Below, one piece after another: positions 10,506 to 21,132 of a stretch of DNA of 64,000 nucleotides. Numbering within the stretch: position 1 is the stretch's first letter; each line of letters starts with the position of its first letter. Source of the DNA: Balanoglossus misakiensis. Lineage: Eukaryota; Hemichordata. The position numbers were made by a program, and so were the translations under genes. Under the pieces are notes generated by a model. That model had not been told where the DNA came from. It made no database searches and saw only the letters and a list, made by a program, of their open reading frames with translations. The stretch is taken from NCBI GenBank assembly GCA_040954595.2, contig CM082591.2:9982001-10046000 (forward strand). Reading direction: 5' to 3'.

Positions 10506-13500
10506 TTTGAACTTGCTAAATTAATTTAAAGAGACAAAGTCGCTCTCTCTTTGTCCTTTTGCGATGATAGAATGCTTGCTTGAAGTCTCTCGTGCAATAA
10601 ATGATGTCGATTCATACATGTATGGATGGTGTATAGGTGGTCGGAATTTACATGTCTTTGCCACGACCAAACCAACAACACGTAAAATCAAAGTTTGGGT
10701 CATGAAATCGAGTTTTGTTACAGTCTAGAATTTCATGCCACCCCTTATGGTCATATTATTCTTGGTAGGCAAAAGTGACAAGTAGTCAAGTTTCAACACA
10801 GGCAACATTTTTTACAAACAAACCACAAAGAAGACATCAAAAGGGAGAGAATTATAGAATGGTCAATGTGTGAAAAGTTAAGATACGTAAAGTGGCCGGG
10901 TTCAACATTAACTCATCGACTTCATATCGTCTTCATGCCATGGTTTTTGCCTGCCCTGAAAGTTCTTGTCGTTGCAGAAGTGGTTTTGACAGAAAGAATT
11001 TAGTCTTCCGGGATGTTTGTGATTATTTGAACACCAGACAATACAATGCAACCTTGACTTCCAAAATACTTACCGGCATTGCATTATCTTACCATGGTTA
11101 GGCCTACAGTGAACACATTTTCAACAATATTTTCTGAGTTACCGCTGATATTTGTTTTGTAGTATGGATATTAAATTATACATCCCGATACAAAACAGAA
11201 TGTTATAGAATCCTTCCTGAGTGATATTGAAAAAATTACCGGAATGCTACCGCCTAATCTATGGTTAGGGTTATTGCTATTATTTTATATCAGTAATCGA
11301 CTTTGTGTATATCAATGTCATTTTAATAACGAAAATGAACTCGAGTCTAATGTAAACGTTACGAATTGATCAAAAGGCGCTCTGATGAATGTTAACACGA
11401 GTGCGCAGTGACAAGACATGCATCGTGCGTGACAGTGACAACAGTTCCTATAGAGCAGTTAAAAAATAAACCGGCCGTCCGTAAATTTATCAGCTATATT
11501 TTTTTTATTTAGTCACGTTTTCCCTGTTGCATGCTATTAGTTCATGGGCCAGTTTTAGCAGTGCTCTATTGAGTACTTTCGTATCGATGGATTGATCTCT
11601 CGTCCAATCAGAATGGCGGATGGTAGCATGATCCGACATATTGCGTATTACAATAGGGCTTCCTCATACAGGTCAGAACGGAGAGGTCATTCCTTTTATT
11701 TTAGGACGTCTCAGCTCCTTTGTCTTTTCTGTTATAGTGTTAAAGAAATCAAACGGTTTTGTTTTGGCCGGTAAACACCGATGGATTAAATCTTAAGTCC
11801 ATCGTGCATCCAAACGCAGTCGAGTCGGTTTGGTCATTGTTTATGCGACAGTAAATGCCAAATGTGACAGAAGCATCATATTAAATGAGATAGAATACAC
11901 AAACAAACAAACATACGAATAAACAAACAGGCAAATAAACAAACAAACAACCATTAGGGACTGTTCAGAATTTACTTCCAAGTTGGGGATGGAGGAATTT
12001 TTATTTTCCTGGTGATTTTTTTCCATGGTCTCCCCTAGTAAATTGTGGAGGAAATATGTGGTCCCTCCTTAAATTTCCTGGGGATTTTCCATGGTCCCCC
12101 TATTGTGACTTTTATGTCTAGTCTCCCCTAATTTGTCTTGGAGAAAATGGGTGGTCCCCCCCCCCTCTGAAAATTCTCCGCCCCCTGGAAGTAAATTCTG
12201 AACAGTCCCTTATTAAAGCCAACAGCTAGCACCCTGGCTTCTCTGCCAGAGGAGAGATAACATCGACAATATGCAGATACACAAGAAATGAGCACTTTAT
12301 TCCACAAGTGAAGTAGTCTGTTCCCTGCCCCATTCCCACCGCTGGCTGCGCCCTTTAGCGTAGCGCCGATGGCAGTGGGAATGGGGCAGGGGACCAGACT
12401 ACAAGTGAAGAACCCCAGTAACAGACGTAACGAACAAACAAACTACATGTACTAACAACAAAGCAAGAAAAGTGTCAAGCGTCGTCAAAGAAAACGAAAA
12501 AGTTCTAGCATGGTTGGTAAAAGTTATTGGTAGAAAACGAATAGGGCCTTCTACAAATGACGTCTCAGACCCGCAAACGCCACCAGAACACAAAACACAT
12601 GCACAGAACAGTTTAAGCCGGTTGTTGTATGGAGCAGCAATAATCTGCGGTTGGGCCGTCGTAGATTTTCGCTGGTGGTGAAAATAAATAAAACACGATC
12701 GATGTTCGATTTATTCCAGATCACATGCGTTTACGGCCAGGAGAGAGCATAAAAGTCTTCAAATGACCATGTGGTGGCGCACTTTTTCCGATTGGCTGTA
12801 TTTCAATTTGTTCGTGGTAAATTAATTTTGTGGAGGTGACCGGCACTGAAGCTCTTAGCTAGGATGAGGTGGGATGGAAAAATGCCCCATTTTAGCTGTT
12901 TTAAAATATACGACTATTTATAGACAAAAGGAAAATAAAACAAGCGCAAAAACATACCAAACCTAGTTTTATTAATTAAAAACAAAATTGCTGAGTAAAG
13001 GTTTTCATGTGGGCATTCACTTTGAACTTGCTAAATTAATTTAAAGAGACAAAGTCGCTCTCTCTTTGTCCTTTTGCGATGATAGAATGCTTGCTTGAAG
13101 TCTCTCGTGCAATAAAACATGTCGATTCATACATGTATGGATGGTGTATAGGTGGTCGGAATTTACATGTCTTTGCCACGACCAAACCAACAACACGTAA
13201 AATCAAAGTTTGGGTCATGAAATCGAGTTTTGTTACAGTCTAGAATTTCATGCCACCCCTTATGGTCATATTATTCTGGTAGGCAAAAGTGACAAGTAGT
13301 CAAGTTTCAACACAGGCAACATTTTTTACAAACAAACCACAAAGAAGACATCAAAAGGGAGAGAATTATAGAATGGTCAATGTGTGAAAAGTTAAGATAC
13401 GTAAAGTGGCCGGGTTCAACATTAACTCATCGACTTCATATCGTCTTCATGCCATGGTTTTTGCCTGCCCTGAAAGTTCTTGTCGTTGCAGAAGTGGTTT

Positions 13501-13609
13501 TGACAGAAAGAATTTAGTCTTCCGGTATGTTTGTGATTATTTGAACACCAGACAATACAATGCAACCTTGACTTCCAAAATACTTACCGGCATTGCATTA
13601 TCTTACCAT

Positions 13610-13735
13610 AGTCAGGTGGAGATTTGAGAAATTGTGACCCCCTCTGGCATTTTTTGGTACAAGCAAACCAAATATGTTTTTTGGTCAATTCGACTACGCT
13701 GATTTCGAAAATGCCTGTTCCCAAAAGATCTTTTT
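13610..13735 (+). repeat. Left terminal inverted repeat of the long-TIR element
   Basis: Matches the reverse complement of 22250-22381 with substitutions and small indels. The best blocks are agtcaggtgga, ggcattttttggtacaagc and the block from tacgctgatttcga to tgttcccaaaa. Confidence 0.75.
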
Positions 13736-13774
13736 GAGATAAGAGCCTCATTTTGGCAAATCAAATATGGCCGC
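13736..13774 (+). repeat. Direct repeat, copy a
   Basis: The phrase gagataagagcctc followed by a tggcaa...atatggccg block recurs at 14096-14133. The left arm of the element therefore contains an internal duplication spaced 360 bp apart. Confidence 0.6.
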
Positions 13775-14095
13775 CAAGGATCGCAATTCTCACATGAATA
13801 GCATCAAAGAAATGTTCACGTACCTCCTTAAACAATGAAAATAAACTACATGATTACATCAACAACTTTTTTGGTTGGATAAACACAAAATAGCAATAAT
13901 AAAACAATAATTATGCACAAATTTGCATATTGTATGAATAATTCGTTGAATTTTGGCTACCAAATAATAATAAAGCTAGGTGTAACAGTACATGTACTGA
14001 AAACTCACAACCATTGGAAAAAATTATCTTTTCTTTATTTTAATAAAGGACTTAAACCTTGTTCAAAACAATACTTCAAGTGTGAAGTTCATTAT
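13775..14095. other. Non-coding left-arm sequence
   Basis: AT-rich sequence with no recognisable gene. A 74-codon open frame (13913-14137, plus) has no identifiable similarity and runs into the direct repeat. Confidence 0.5.
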
Positions 14096-14133
14096 GAGAT
14101 AAGAGCCTCGATGTGGCAATTCAATATGGCCGT
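14096..14133 (+). repeat. Direct repeat, copy b
   Basis: Second copy of the gagataagagcctc block found at 13736-13774, with a few substitutions. Confidence 0.6.
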
Positions 14134-14205
14134 CTAAAGCCCTGTAGTGGAGCGGCCAAACCCTAATTTTCATAGCGATTGTGCATTTTGTGATAAAAGC
14201 ACCAA

Positions 14206-14446
14206 ACTTGGCTCAGATGTGTGTTAATGTGTACTAAACAAATTCAGATAGCGAGCCACTAAATATCTGTTGATGAGTTTCCATGGCAACCAATTTTTCA
14301 AAATGGCCACCAATACAGATAATTTCACCCACCAAATAACATCTGTGAACACCAAAATAAATTTAGATTTCTATATTTGATACAAGGAACTGTGGAAAGA
14401 ATGATTTTCAAAGATATTATGGTTACTAAACTACTTATAGGGGTAA
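14206..14446 (+). repeat. Subterminal inverted repeat, left arm
   Basis: Reverse-complement match, imperfect but clear, to 16131-16367. It starts at acttggctcagatgtgtg and ends near ataggggtaa. With the outer TIRs it gives the element a nested inverted-repeat architecture. Confidence 0.8.
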
Positions 14447-16130
14447 GTAAGTTATTAAAACACAATTTAACGGTGCAACTTTTAATCCTTTTGTTCTCGG
14501 ATTAATAGGTGCTCCTCTAGAAGTCAAACCATACTGTCTATGGTCAAACATTAGGCTAATTGCGATATTTAACTTGCAGTACGTAAATTACACATATGAA
14601 TCACAACAGTTTACCACCTTAGCTAATGATAATCATATAAACAGATCACCGATATATCCGATTTGCACACGGATGTGGGCTTGGCTTACTCGTGACTGGT
14701 AAAATTTCCTTATCAACTTGATAGGAGAGTCTACTGCCCGAAATAGACGTTGATCCAAACTGAGTCCGCGGTCGTCACGTTTATTGGTCGACAGACATAC
14801 ACATAGGGCCTCAAACGCAATGCAATCTAAATGGACCCCGGGTAACGAACCATGCGAAAATGTCGGCTTTGTTTCGACCACAATCGCGACCGCAGCGTTG
14901 ACAACGTTTTTTTCGGGGCGTTGATGTTTGTCAAAATGCCATAGGAAATTTAAGAAACTTAAGTCGAATTGCTGAAACGTTAATAATCGACCATATGTCT
15001 TGATACTTTAGATCATGTATCAGTTCCACTCCAGCAATTTTGTCGACTGTTAACAGAGTTGACCAAAAAATAAATGGTGTCTATGATTCCAAACTCATAA
15101 AAATTACAGCGGAGGACACAACATTATTTTATTTGTCGAGAATAGTGTCCATCATGCCATAAATATTGTCAAAAATGTGTGTTAATTATAGAAGCCCAAC
15201 TAAATATACAAGCAGTTGGCCTTTAGATTGGTAAATGGAAAAAACAGGTCTTATTGCAATTTTCTGGGATTAGGTGGCCCAATGCTCCCAACAAGTCACT
15301 TGGAATGTACTTCCATTCTAATATCTCAATGTGTAATCTGACTTTGCAAGAGATATTACGGAAAACTTCATTTCATTTAATAGCATGAAGTAAGCGAAAT
15401 CTTACTCTTTACAGAAAAGCTGTGATCCTGAAGACTTTTGGTGTTTTGAAGCTTATTTTCACTTTATCATTTTATTCTTTGATTTTGGGGGTTCAAAAAT
15501 ACACAAAATAACATGTCAAAATAGAACTGCTGACTATCATCAAGGTGCGATTAAAATTATCGATAACTTGAGCAATACAAAGCACTTCAAGCGACTTCAT
15601 CAAAACGCTTTCCGAAGGACAAGTATTGGATGAAAAGTTTGAAACAGATTTTGATTTTGATTACTAACATCTATCTATATACATGCAACCTAGACATAGT
15701 TAGTTTCTATAGTAACTTTAACAAACCAATCGACTGTCATGATACTGGATTTCTGCCACCATTTTATGGGGAAGTGATTCTTTATTTGCATGAATCATTT
15801 GATGAAGATAAAATAGAAAAGCTAAATTCTGCACTGATTCAAACTGGTCAGATCAATTTATAAGGTTGAGAAACAAGATGCCGTTTTTCCTGGGTTGACT
15901 AAATTTGGAATTTTGTTCATCAAAGATATTTTTATGGGGAAAAGAACGAATCAACTGAGCTTTACTTGTTAAACTTTTATCACAAAATGCCCAAATGTTA
16001 TGAAAATGTTGTTTATGCCAGGCCACTATTATAATATATCTATGGTTATACAGTGTTTTAACTAAGTTTGTTGTAACCGGTGTTATTACCAAACTTGAAT
16101 TTCTTTAGCGACTGAATCTCGATCCTGTAT
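14447..16130. other. Core of the long-TIR element, no recognised gene
   Basis: 1.7 kb of mostly AT-rich sequence between the subterminal arms. The longest open frames are short (14633-14881 minus, 82 codons; 15630-15863 plus, 77 codons; 15853-16092 minus, 79 codons). None shows a recognisable domain or catalytic motif. A decayed transposase cannot be excluded by eye. Confidence 0.5.
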
Positions 16131-16367
16131 TTACCCCTATAACTAGTTTAGTGATGATAAATATTTTGAAAATTACTCTTTGAGCAGTTTCTTGTTTCAA
16201 ATATTGTAATATGAATTTATTTTGGTGTTTTATAATTGGTATTTTGTGGGTGAGATTACCTGTATTGGCGGCCATTTTGAAAAAATTGCCATGGAAACTC
16301 ATCAACAGATATTGTGGCTCGCTATCTGAATTTGTTTAGTACACATTAACACACATCTGAGCCAAGT
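16131..16367 (-). repeat. Subterminal inverted repeat, right arm
   Basis: Partner of 14206-14446. It is followed by about 100 bp of AT-rich flank (16368-16472) and then by the retrotransposon terminus. Confidence 0.8.
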
Positions 16368-16472
16368 ACGACACCCAAGTGGATTAAATATACATGTATA
16401 TATGTTGCCTCACTGACACACAATCTTCACTTTGCACACAGTATCATATATAAAACCGTAATAAAAATACAC

Positions 16473-16572
16473 GTTTTGTCTCTTCTCCTGGGCTAATACA
16501 CAATACTCAGGCCATACCACAAGTTTTACTGTGTGTGGCTACGCTACCACCGCAACTTTATTACAACAATAG
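16473..16572 (-). repeat. B2 split direct repeat (3' terminus of the retrotransposon)
   Basis: 100 bp, identical to B1, ending at the 3' boundary 16473. Minus-strand aataaa at 16557-16562 is the last candidate poly(A) signal of the element. Confidence 0.85.
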
Positions 16573-16726
16573 TGATACAACAAATGAAACTCTTACATGG
16601 CAGCTCAGAAAATACGTCTAGACCCCGCCCTAAAAAACAGAGCTTATAAAACCCTTTTATAGGGAAAATTCCTCTGAAAAAGCGTTGGGTCCCTGAACCA
16701 AAACAGAAAAGAAAAGAAATAAAAAT
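16573..16726 (-). other. Spacer between A2 and B2
   Basis: 154 bp found once, purine/pyrimidine-biased, without an open frame of note. It belongs to the element because both flanking repeats do. Confidence 0.7.
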
Positions 16727-16889
16727 TTTAACGGATCACAAGGCGACTAGTACTTGACTGGCCGGTGGTAGCGCGTAGACTGACCTGATTAACCCCACCT
16801 ACTTGATATTCATACTCCCATAAACAGCGCCCTCACGAAACAACAAAACATTTATTTCTCCCTATACGTTGTACCTTGAGAAATAACAT
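16727..16889 (-). repeat. A2 split direct repeat
   Basis: 163 bp, identical to A1 and directly abutting B1 at 16889/16890 with no intervening base. Confidence 0.85.
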
Positions 16890-16989
16890 GTTTTGTCTCT
16901 TCTCCTGGGCTAATACACAATACTCAGGCCATACCACAAGTTTTACTGTGTGTGGCTACGCTACCACCGCAACTTTATTACAACAATAG
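16890..16989 (-). repeat. B1 split direct repeat
   Basis: 100 bp, identical to B2 at 16473-16572. It lies 62 bp downstream of the recombinase stop codon. Minus-strand aataaa at 16974-16979 could act as a poly(A) signal. Confidence 0.85.
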
Positions 16990-17051
16990 ACTTGCACACA
17001 GAAGGGGGAAGAAAGTGAAGGCAAACTCTAAAAAATGACAACCCTTTAAAA

Positions 17052-18101
17052 CTAAACTCCCAACGTTTTAGAAGCCGAAAGAGCCTCAGAAATGCTCTCT
17101 TGAATGTAGCCGTCTTTGGCTGTTACTGAACGCCATCTACCGTGTCTCATTAACCTATGAGAAGGTACCCCAGCTTTTGCTGCTGTGGTCGCCCCTCCAA
17201 TACGCAGAGAGTGTGTGCCAAAAGCGTGGACATCTGAAACTGCCACTTTTAGTTTTTCATGCACCAACTCTCTTACCCTGGTATAACTAAGATGTTTGTT
17301 AGTATGTACCAATGAAACGATGCCTTTGGAAGCAAACAAAGGCCGAAAAATGTAACAGGAAGAATCTGCTGGAATGCCAGAAACACTCAAATACCTCTCA
17401 AGATATGTAACAGGACAGGTGAGTTTACCTGTTTTGGCAATGTGAACAATATTGCCCTTCTTGTATTGGTCATTCTTGCTTTTGTCAATGACAATCGAAA
17501 CATGTGAAGAAGAAAATGCAATGTGAGATCTCTTAATGTTAATAACATCACTAAATCTAAGAAAACCAGCAAATGCAACAAGAATAAGACAGATGTCTCT
17601 TATATCACGCAGAGAATGGGAATCTTTGAAGAATTCCACTACATTTGTGAGGATTTCTGGAGTGACTGCTTCTTTTTTGCTCACAGGTCTCCCAAGCAAC
17701 CGCTTAGCTGATTCCACTAAATTCTTAACGAATGGATGCTGCGTGGGAGAAGTTAAACCTGATGTATGATGTACCCACTGAATACTGTAAACAGCAGTTT
17801 CCACTGAATGTCTAGTATTCCCTCCCTGAATCGAATTCTGAATAAGCCCACTCAAATACAAAGCAACATGTGAGGCTTCTGCAGGAACAACTGGAAAAGA
17901 ATGTTTGACCGCAAAGGTGGCCCATTTCTGGAAAGCGTTTGTATACAACTTGACAGTAGAGTCTGCTCGTGAAGCCATGGCAATACTTGGGAGGTGCTTC
18001 ACCAGTTGTTGCAGCTCTGGATCTTCCAGATTACTAAATTCTTTCCATATTCCATGGTCAAACACATCCGCTTCTGCAAAAATAAAATTTTGAGTGATCA
18101 A
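17052..18101 (-). CDS. Tyrosine recombinase of the PAT-like element
   Basis: Open frame of 349 codons; numbering starts at a TTG (18101), the first usable codon after a stop at 18108-18110, so this is probably not the true start. The first ATG is codon 42 (17978), in a good Kozak context (gccatgg). Codons 10-41 already look like recombinase N-terminus, so the frame is more likely entered by splicing. An N-terminal SAM-like DNA-binding part lies at about 45-135 and a catalytic domain at 145-340. Candidate catalytic residues are R182 (FLRFSDV), H297 and R300 (THSLR), H320 or W323, and nucleophile Y332 (DGYIQES). The enzyme would recombine the circular DNA copy into the genome. No internal stop; ends at 17052, 62 bp before B1. 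Confidence 0.88.
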   Translation of the reverse strand: MITQNFIFAEADVFDHGIWKEFSNLEDPELQQLVKHLPSIAMASRADSTVKLYTNAFQKWATFAVKHSFPVVPAEASHVALYLSGLIQNSIQGGNTRHSVETAVYSIQWVHHTSGLTSPTQHPFVKNLVESAKRLLGRPVSKKEAVTPEILTNVVEFFKDSHSLRDIRDICLILVAFAGFLRFSDVINIKRSHIAFSSSHVSIVIDKSKNDQYKKGNIVHIAKTGKLTCPVTYLERYLSVSGIPADSSCYIFRPLFASKGIVSLVHTNKHLSYTRVRELVHEKLKVAVSDVHAFGTHSLRIGGATTAAKAGVPSHRLMRHGRWRSVTAKDGYIQESISEALSASKTLGV

Positions 18102-18343
18102 TTCTTACAACTTAACGCCATAGTTCCCATCGGATGGCAATCAGAAGTATCAGGCTTCTATGGACCCTTTCTTAGACTGGTCACTAGAGCCTCCCACTAT
18201 GGGGAACAGTCAACACATCTTGCCCATGTAAACTGTGGAAAATTCCTTATTGAACATTCGACATGGAATGCTGAAATCTATCCACAATGCAAGTACTCTA
18301 AAACTGAGTGGTCTTCCACCGAAGACTGAATTTCTGCCCTTAC
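18074..18343 (-). other. Candidate 270 nt intron joining Pol to the recombinase in frame
   Basis: On the minus strand the donor is CAG/gtaagg (exon end 18344) and the acceptor is ttttatttttgcag/AA (exon start 18073). The donor splits a codon after its first base and the acceptor supplies the last two, giving GAA and an uninterrupted frame into the recombinase. It removes the three in-frame stop regions between the ORFs. Against it: it also removes Pol residues 678-720, part of which (NSVFGG...LALWIDF) looks conserved in related elements, so it would have to be an alternative splice form. There is no transcript evidence. Confidence 0.4.
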
Positions 18344-20372
18344 CTGGCAGGAAAAGTAATGGATCATTGCTTGGTAATTCTAACCAAGCATGTATGAACG
18401 GAGCTAAATGCACCCCATCAGGGCAAATCAAAGGCCAAAAATAGGCCGATCTCCACAGCGGGATTACCAAAGCTCCCTTTCCCTTGCAGAATTGGAGGTG
18501 CCTTAATGTCCTGCCTATTAGATATGTAGGTGGTACCAACCAGTTGACCTCTGACCCCCAATCTTGTGTAAAAGCATCCATTGCTGCTGTATTAGGACAC
18601 CAAAACCGGGAATTGAAGATCACGCACTTAGCATTGTATGATGATGCAAATCTATCTACCCGGAACGGTCCCCAATGCTTGCTCAACAGTTTAAAATAAC
18701 GCAAGTTTACTGACCAATCGTCTGTATCCACAAGCTTGCTTATGTAATCTGCACGCTCATTGGCTGATCTAGGCACCCACTCTGGCTCGATTGAAATCCC
18801 AAACTGCATGCAAACTGCAAAAATTGCCAGAGCTATCTTCTGTAACTCAGGTTTCATACTGCCCTTATTGACAATTGTCACTACGTTTTGGTTATCAGTA
18901 AACCACTTGACGTGCCGTCCCGCAACAAAACTGGCTATAGATAACAGCACTTTATACACTGCTTGTAATTCTCGCCAGGTGGAACTCTGTTCCGACTCAT
19001 ATGTGCTCCAGTTACCGTGAGCTACCACATTACTGTGTTCCACAATATAACCTCCATATGCATTTTGCGATGCGTCCGAGTATATGACCGATTCTGCTTT
19101 GGAACAATTCCAAAGTGGCATGCCATTTAACTTACCTAGATTTGCCTGCCAAAATTCTAGTTCATTAATGGCAGGCTTTGTCAACCCAACAAAACTGTTC
19201 CAGGATTGTCTGTTGCAGATCACAAAATACAGATGTCGTGTCATAAGCAATGTGATATTACCTACACCTGACCTCATGGAAATGATCTGCCCTACCACAT
19301 GGGCTAGTCTACGTACAGGAACTGAAGCATTGCATCTAGTAAACTCTAGCAAATTCTGAATTGAATTCAGCAATCTACTGATTCTATCGATCGTTATGAA
19401 CAACTTACCTTCTACCATGTTTATGACATTGCCTAGCCATGTCAAAACTTGCACAGGAAACCATATGCATTTGTGCTCACTTGTAATAAAGCCAAATTTT
19501 GCCAGATCTGATCTCACCTGTTCCGCTTCCTTTAAGGCTTTTTCAAAGGGACCAGCGGCCCCCAGCCCATCATCAATAAAGACCACTACTGACTTACCTT
19601 CTCCTCTCCACTTCCTGACAATTGGACGAAGTAACTTGGTAAAAATATACGGGCCTGTAGCTAGGCCGAAAGGCAAAACACAGAATTTGAAATATCTTCT
19701 GCCTTCATCAAAATCCCAGGCGAAACCAAGAAACTTACGGTGCTCCGGGAAAATTTCGACATGATGATATCCTGACTTGAGATCGAACTTGAACAAGAAT
19801 TTACCTGAACCAAGAAATTCCTTGGCCACCCTGAGGTCTTCACACTTAAACTTGTTCTTGTACAAAAAGAGATTAACTCTCCTTAGATCCAAAATAAACC
19901 TTTTCTTTCCCTCCCTACTGACTGAAACTGAGATGGGATTGCAAACATATGGCTGTGAAGGCACTTCTTCGATAGCCCCCGTATCTAAAAAATCGAGAAT
20001 GGAAAATTCCACGAAATCACGATGCACCAGCGCAGAACGATTGTTCTGAGAAAACATGGGCGCGGGAAAAGACAAAAGTGGCAATTTGTAGCCAAACTGG
20101 ACCACACTAACAATAGACGGCGGTGCGTGTTGGCGCCAAAACGCAAGATTTTTCAGCAGAGAACCCCGAACTTTCACTGATTTTGGCGGGCTACCAAAAA
20201 CTAAAGAACCGGGTGAAACAGTGGTAAAATCCACCAATGAAACATGAATGAACTCATGTTCATCCCTCATCAAGGAATCAAAATCCCCATCGCTAAACCT
20301 GCTTACATCATCATCGCTAGTTTCTGAAAATGGGATATCAGTACTTAACTGTGTTGACAATTCTTCTGTCAT
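18210..20372 (-). CDS. pol: Pol: reverse transcriptase, RNase H and methyltransferase-like domains (DIRS-type)
   Basis: 720 residues from ATG 20372. The RT spans about 105-320: LDLRRVN at 161-167, FDLKSGYHH with catalytic D197, LPFGL at 233-237, and the active-site box FIDD at 265-268, so F takes the place of the usual Y. RNase H spans about 428-545, with candidate catalytic D433 (YSDAS), E468 (WRELQ), D493 (FTDNQ) and D542 (ERADYISK). Residues 570-660 match the DIRS-type Dam-like methyltransferase region (VDRFAS, MDAF...W, VPPTYLIG at 613-620). The protein would copy element RNA into circular DNA. There is no protease or DDE integrase. The frame is complete with no stops. It lies 9 bp after the Gag stop in the same frame, and a strong 5' splice site occurs at codon 677. 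Confidence 0.92.
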   Translation of the reverse strand: MTEELSTQLSTDIPFSETSDDDVSRFSDGDFDSLMRDEHEFIHVSLVDFTTVSPGSLVFGSPPKSVKVRGSLLKNLAFWRQHAPPSIVSVVQFGYKLPLLSFPAPMFSQNNRSALVHRDFVEFSILDFLDTGAIEEVPSQPYVCNPISVSVSREGKKRFILDLRRVNLFLYKNKFKCEDLRVAKEFLGSGKFLFKFDLKSGYHHVEIFPEHRKFLGFAWDFDEGRRYFKFCVLPFGLATGPYIFTKLLRPIVRKWRGEGKSVVVFIDDGLGAAGPFEKALKEAEQVRSDLAKFGFITSEHKCIWFPVQVLTWLGNVINMVEGKLFITIDRISRLLNSIQNLLEFTRCNASVPVRRLAHVVGQIISMRSGVGNITLLMTRHLYFVICNRQSWNSFVGLTKPAINELEFWQANLGKLNGMPLWNCSKAESVIYSDASQNAYGGYIVEHSNVVAHGNWSTYESEQSSTWRELQAVYKVLLSIASFVAGRHVKWFTDNQNVVTIVNKGSMKPELQKIALAIFAVCMQFGISIEPEWVPRSANERADYISKLVDTDDWSVNLRYFKLLSKHWGPFRVDRFASSYNAKCVIFNSRFWCPNTAAMDAFTQDWGSEVNWLVPPTYLIGRTLRHLQFCKGKGALVIPLWRSAYFWPLICPDGVHLAPFIHAWLELPSNDPLLFLPGKGRNSVFGGRPLSFRVLALWIDFSIPCRMFNKEFSTVYMGKMC

Positions 20373-20378
20373 TCCATA

Positions 20379-20384
20379 TAGTCA
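20379..20384 (-). promoter_or_regulatory. UGA-CUA stop-codon readthrough motif between Gag and Pol
   Basis: The Gag stop codon and next codon read TGA CTA. UGA followed by CUA is a well-known eukaryotic and viral readthrough context. The codons after it (CTA, TAT, GGA, ATG) keep one open frame into Pol. Whether readthrough or reinitiation at the ATG nine bases downstream makes Pol cannot be told from sequence. Confidence 0.55.
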
Positions 20385-21095
20385 GGGCTTCCCGCCGCCA
20401 CTACCATTACCACCACCAGTAGTGCTCGCCACCATCGCTCTACATTCCGACCTGTAGTGTCCCGCCTTCCCGCAGGCGAAACATACCCCGGGCCTCTGAC
20501 TCGTTCCAAATGAGTTCCGTTTCGTAGCTGGTTCAGTCTGTTGGCTGAAAGAATCCGACTTCTGCGAAAAGCGGGGTTTCTTGTTTTTCTTCTCTTTGAG
20601 TTTTCGACTCGCTCTCATTTCTGCCTTCCATATTCTTTTTTCGTCATCACTATCCTCTGCTAGCTCATGGGACTGGTATTCCAGTGCTGTTCCCCAACCG
20701 AAGTCAGAACTATCTGCTAGCAATATAAGTTTTTGTCTTTGGTTGACCATGTCAATACCTTTAGCGAGTTTCAGCTTGGCATCTTCGAAATTCTTCAACT
20801 CCATACTGGTTTTGCTATCGTCCAACGTGTCCAACACCTTACAGTTGTGCTTGTATTGATCCTCGTTGGCTTTTCTTTTGAAGCGTGGAACTTCCGCAAA
20901 TTTGATCTTCTTTATCTCCGCCATCTGCTCTCGATTTACTACTTCTTGAGTGGACTGTAAGTCATGTTTCATCGTAGTCATTTTATCCGTCACTAGCTGA
21001 TTGATGGATACTAACAACTGGTTGTTGTTCGCCTGTATGATCCTCTGAATGTCTATGGCAGGATCGTTGTTGGGATTACCATCAGCTGCTGACAT
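20382..21095 (-). CDS. gag: Gag-like nucleocapsid protein of the PAT-like element
   Basis: 237 residues from an ATG at 21095, 37 bp after repeat A1. Visible parts: a Gln/Asn-rich N-terminus; a charged, probably helical stretch at about residues 35-65; the block FKRKANEDQYKHN at 72-84, a pattern I recall from other metazoan DIRS-order Gag proteins; a Lys/Arg-rich stretch at about 155-175; and a CCHC zinc knuckle CFACGKAGHYRSEC with C205, C208, H213 and C218. A Gly/Ser-rich tail follows. Proteins of this kind bind and package element RNA. The frame ends in UGA at 20384-20382, and the same frame stays open through CTA TAT GGA into the Pol ATG at 20372, so a Gag-Pol readthrough product is possible. 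No frameshift or internal stop is seen. Confidence 0.85.
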   Translation of the reverse strand: MSAADGNPNNDPAIDIQRIIQANNNQLLVSINQLVTDKMTTMKHDLQSTQEVVNREQMAEIKKIKFAEVPRFKRKANEDQYKHNCKVLDTLDDSKTSMELKNFEDAKLKLAKGIDMVNQRQKLILLADSSDFGWGTALEYQSHELAEDSDDEKRIWKAEMRASRKLKEKKNKKPRFSQKSDSFSQQTEPATKRNSFGTSQRPGVCFACGKAGHYRSECRAMVASTTGGGNGSGGGKP

Positions 21096-21132
21096 TTCGT
21101 AGGAGAACGAGGGGCTACCGACGAGCGAAAAA

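Larger units (their letters stand above)
7556..11261 (+). repeat. Satellite unit 4, interrupted by a 1.18 kb TIR element
   Basis: 3706 bp, of which 1190 bp is the insertion plus its target duplication; the remainder is a normal 2516 bp unit. Harbinger MITE at 8252-8504. The variants caaggttgg (near 8804) and ctcttaggt (near 9146) are shared with unit 10, which carries the same insertion. Confidence 0.95.

Noticed and set aside
18235-20457. Plus-strand frames of 60-120 codons opposite the retrotransposon
   Set aside because: They are antisense shadows of Gag and Pol with no recognisable domain.
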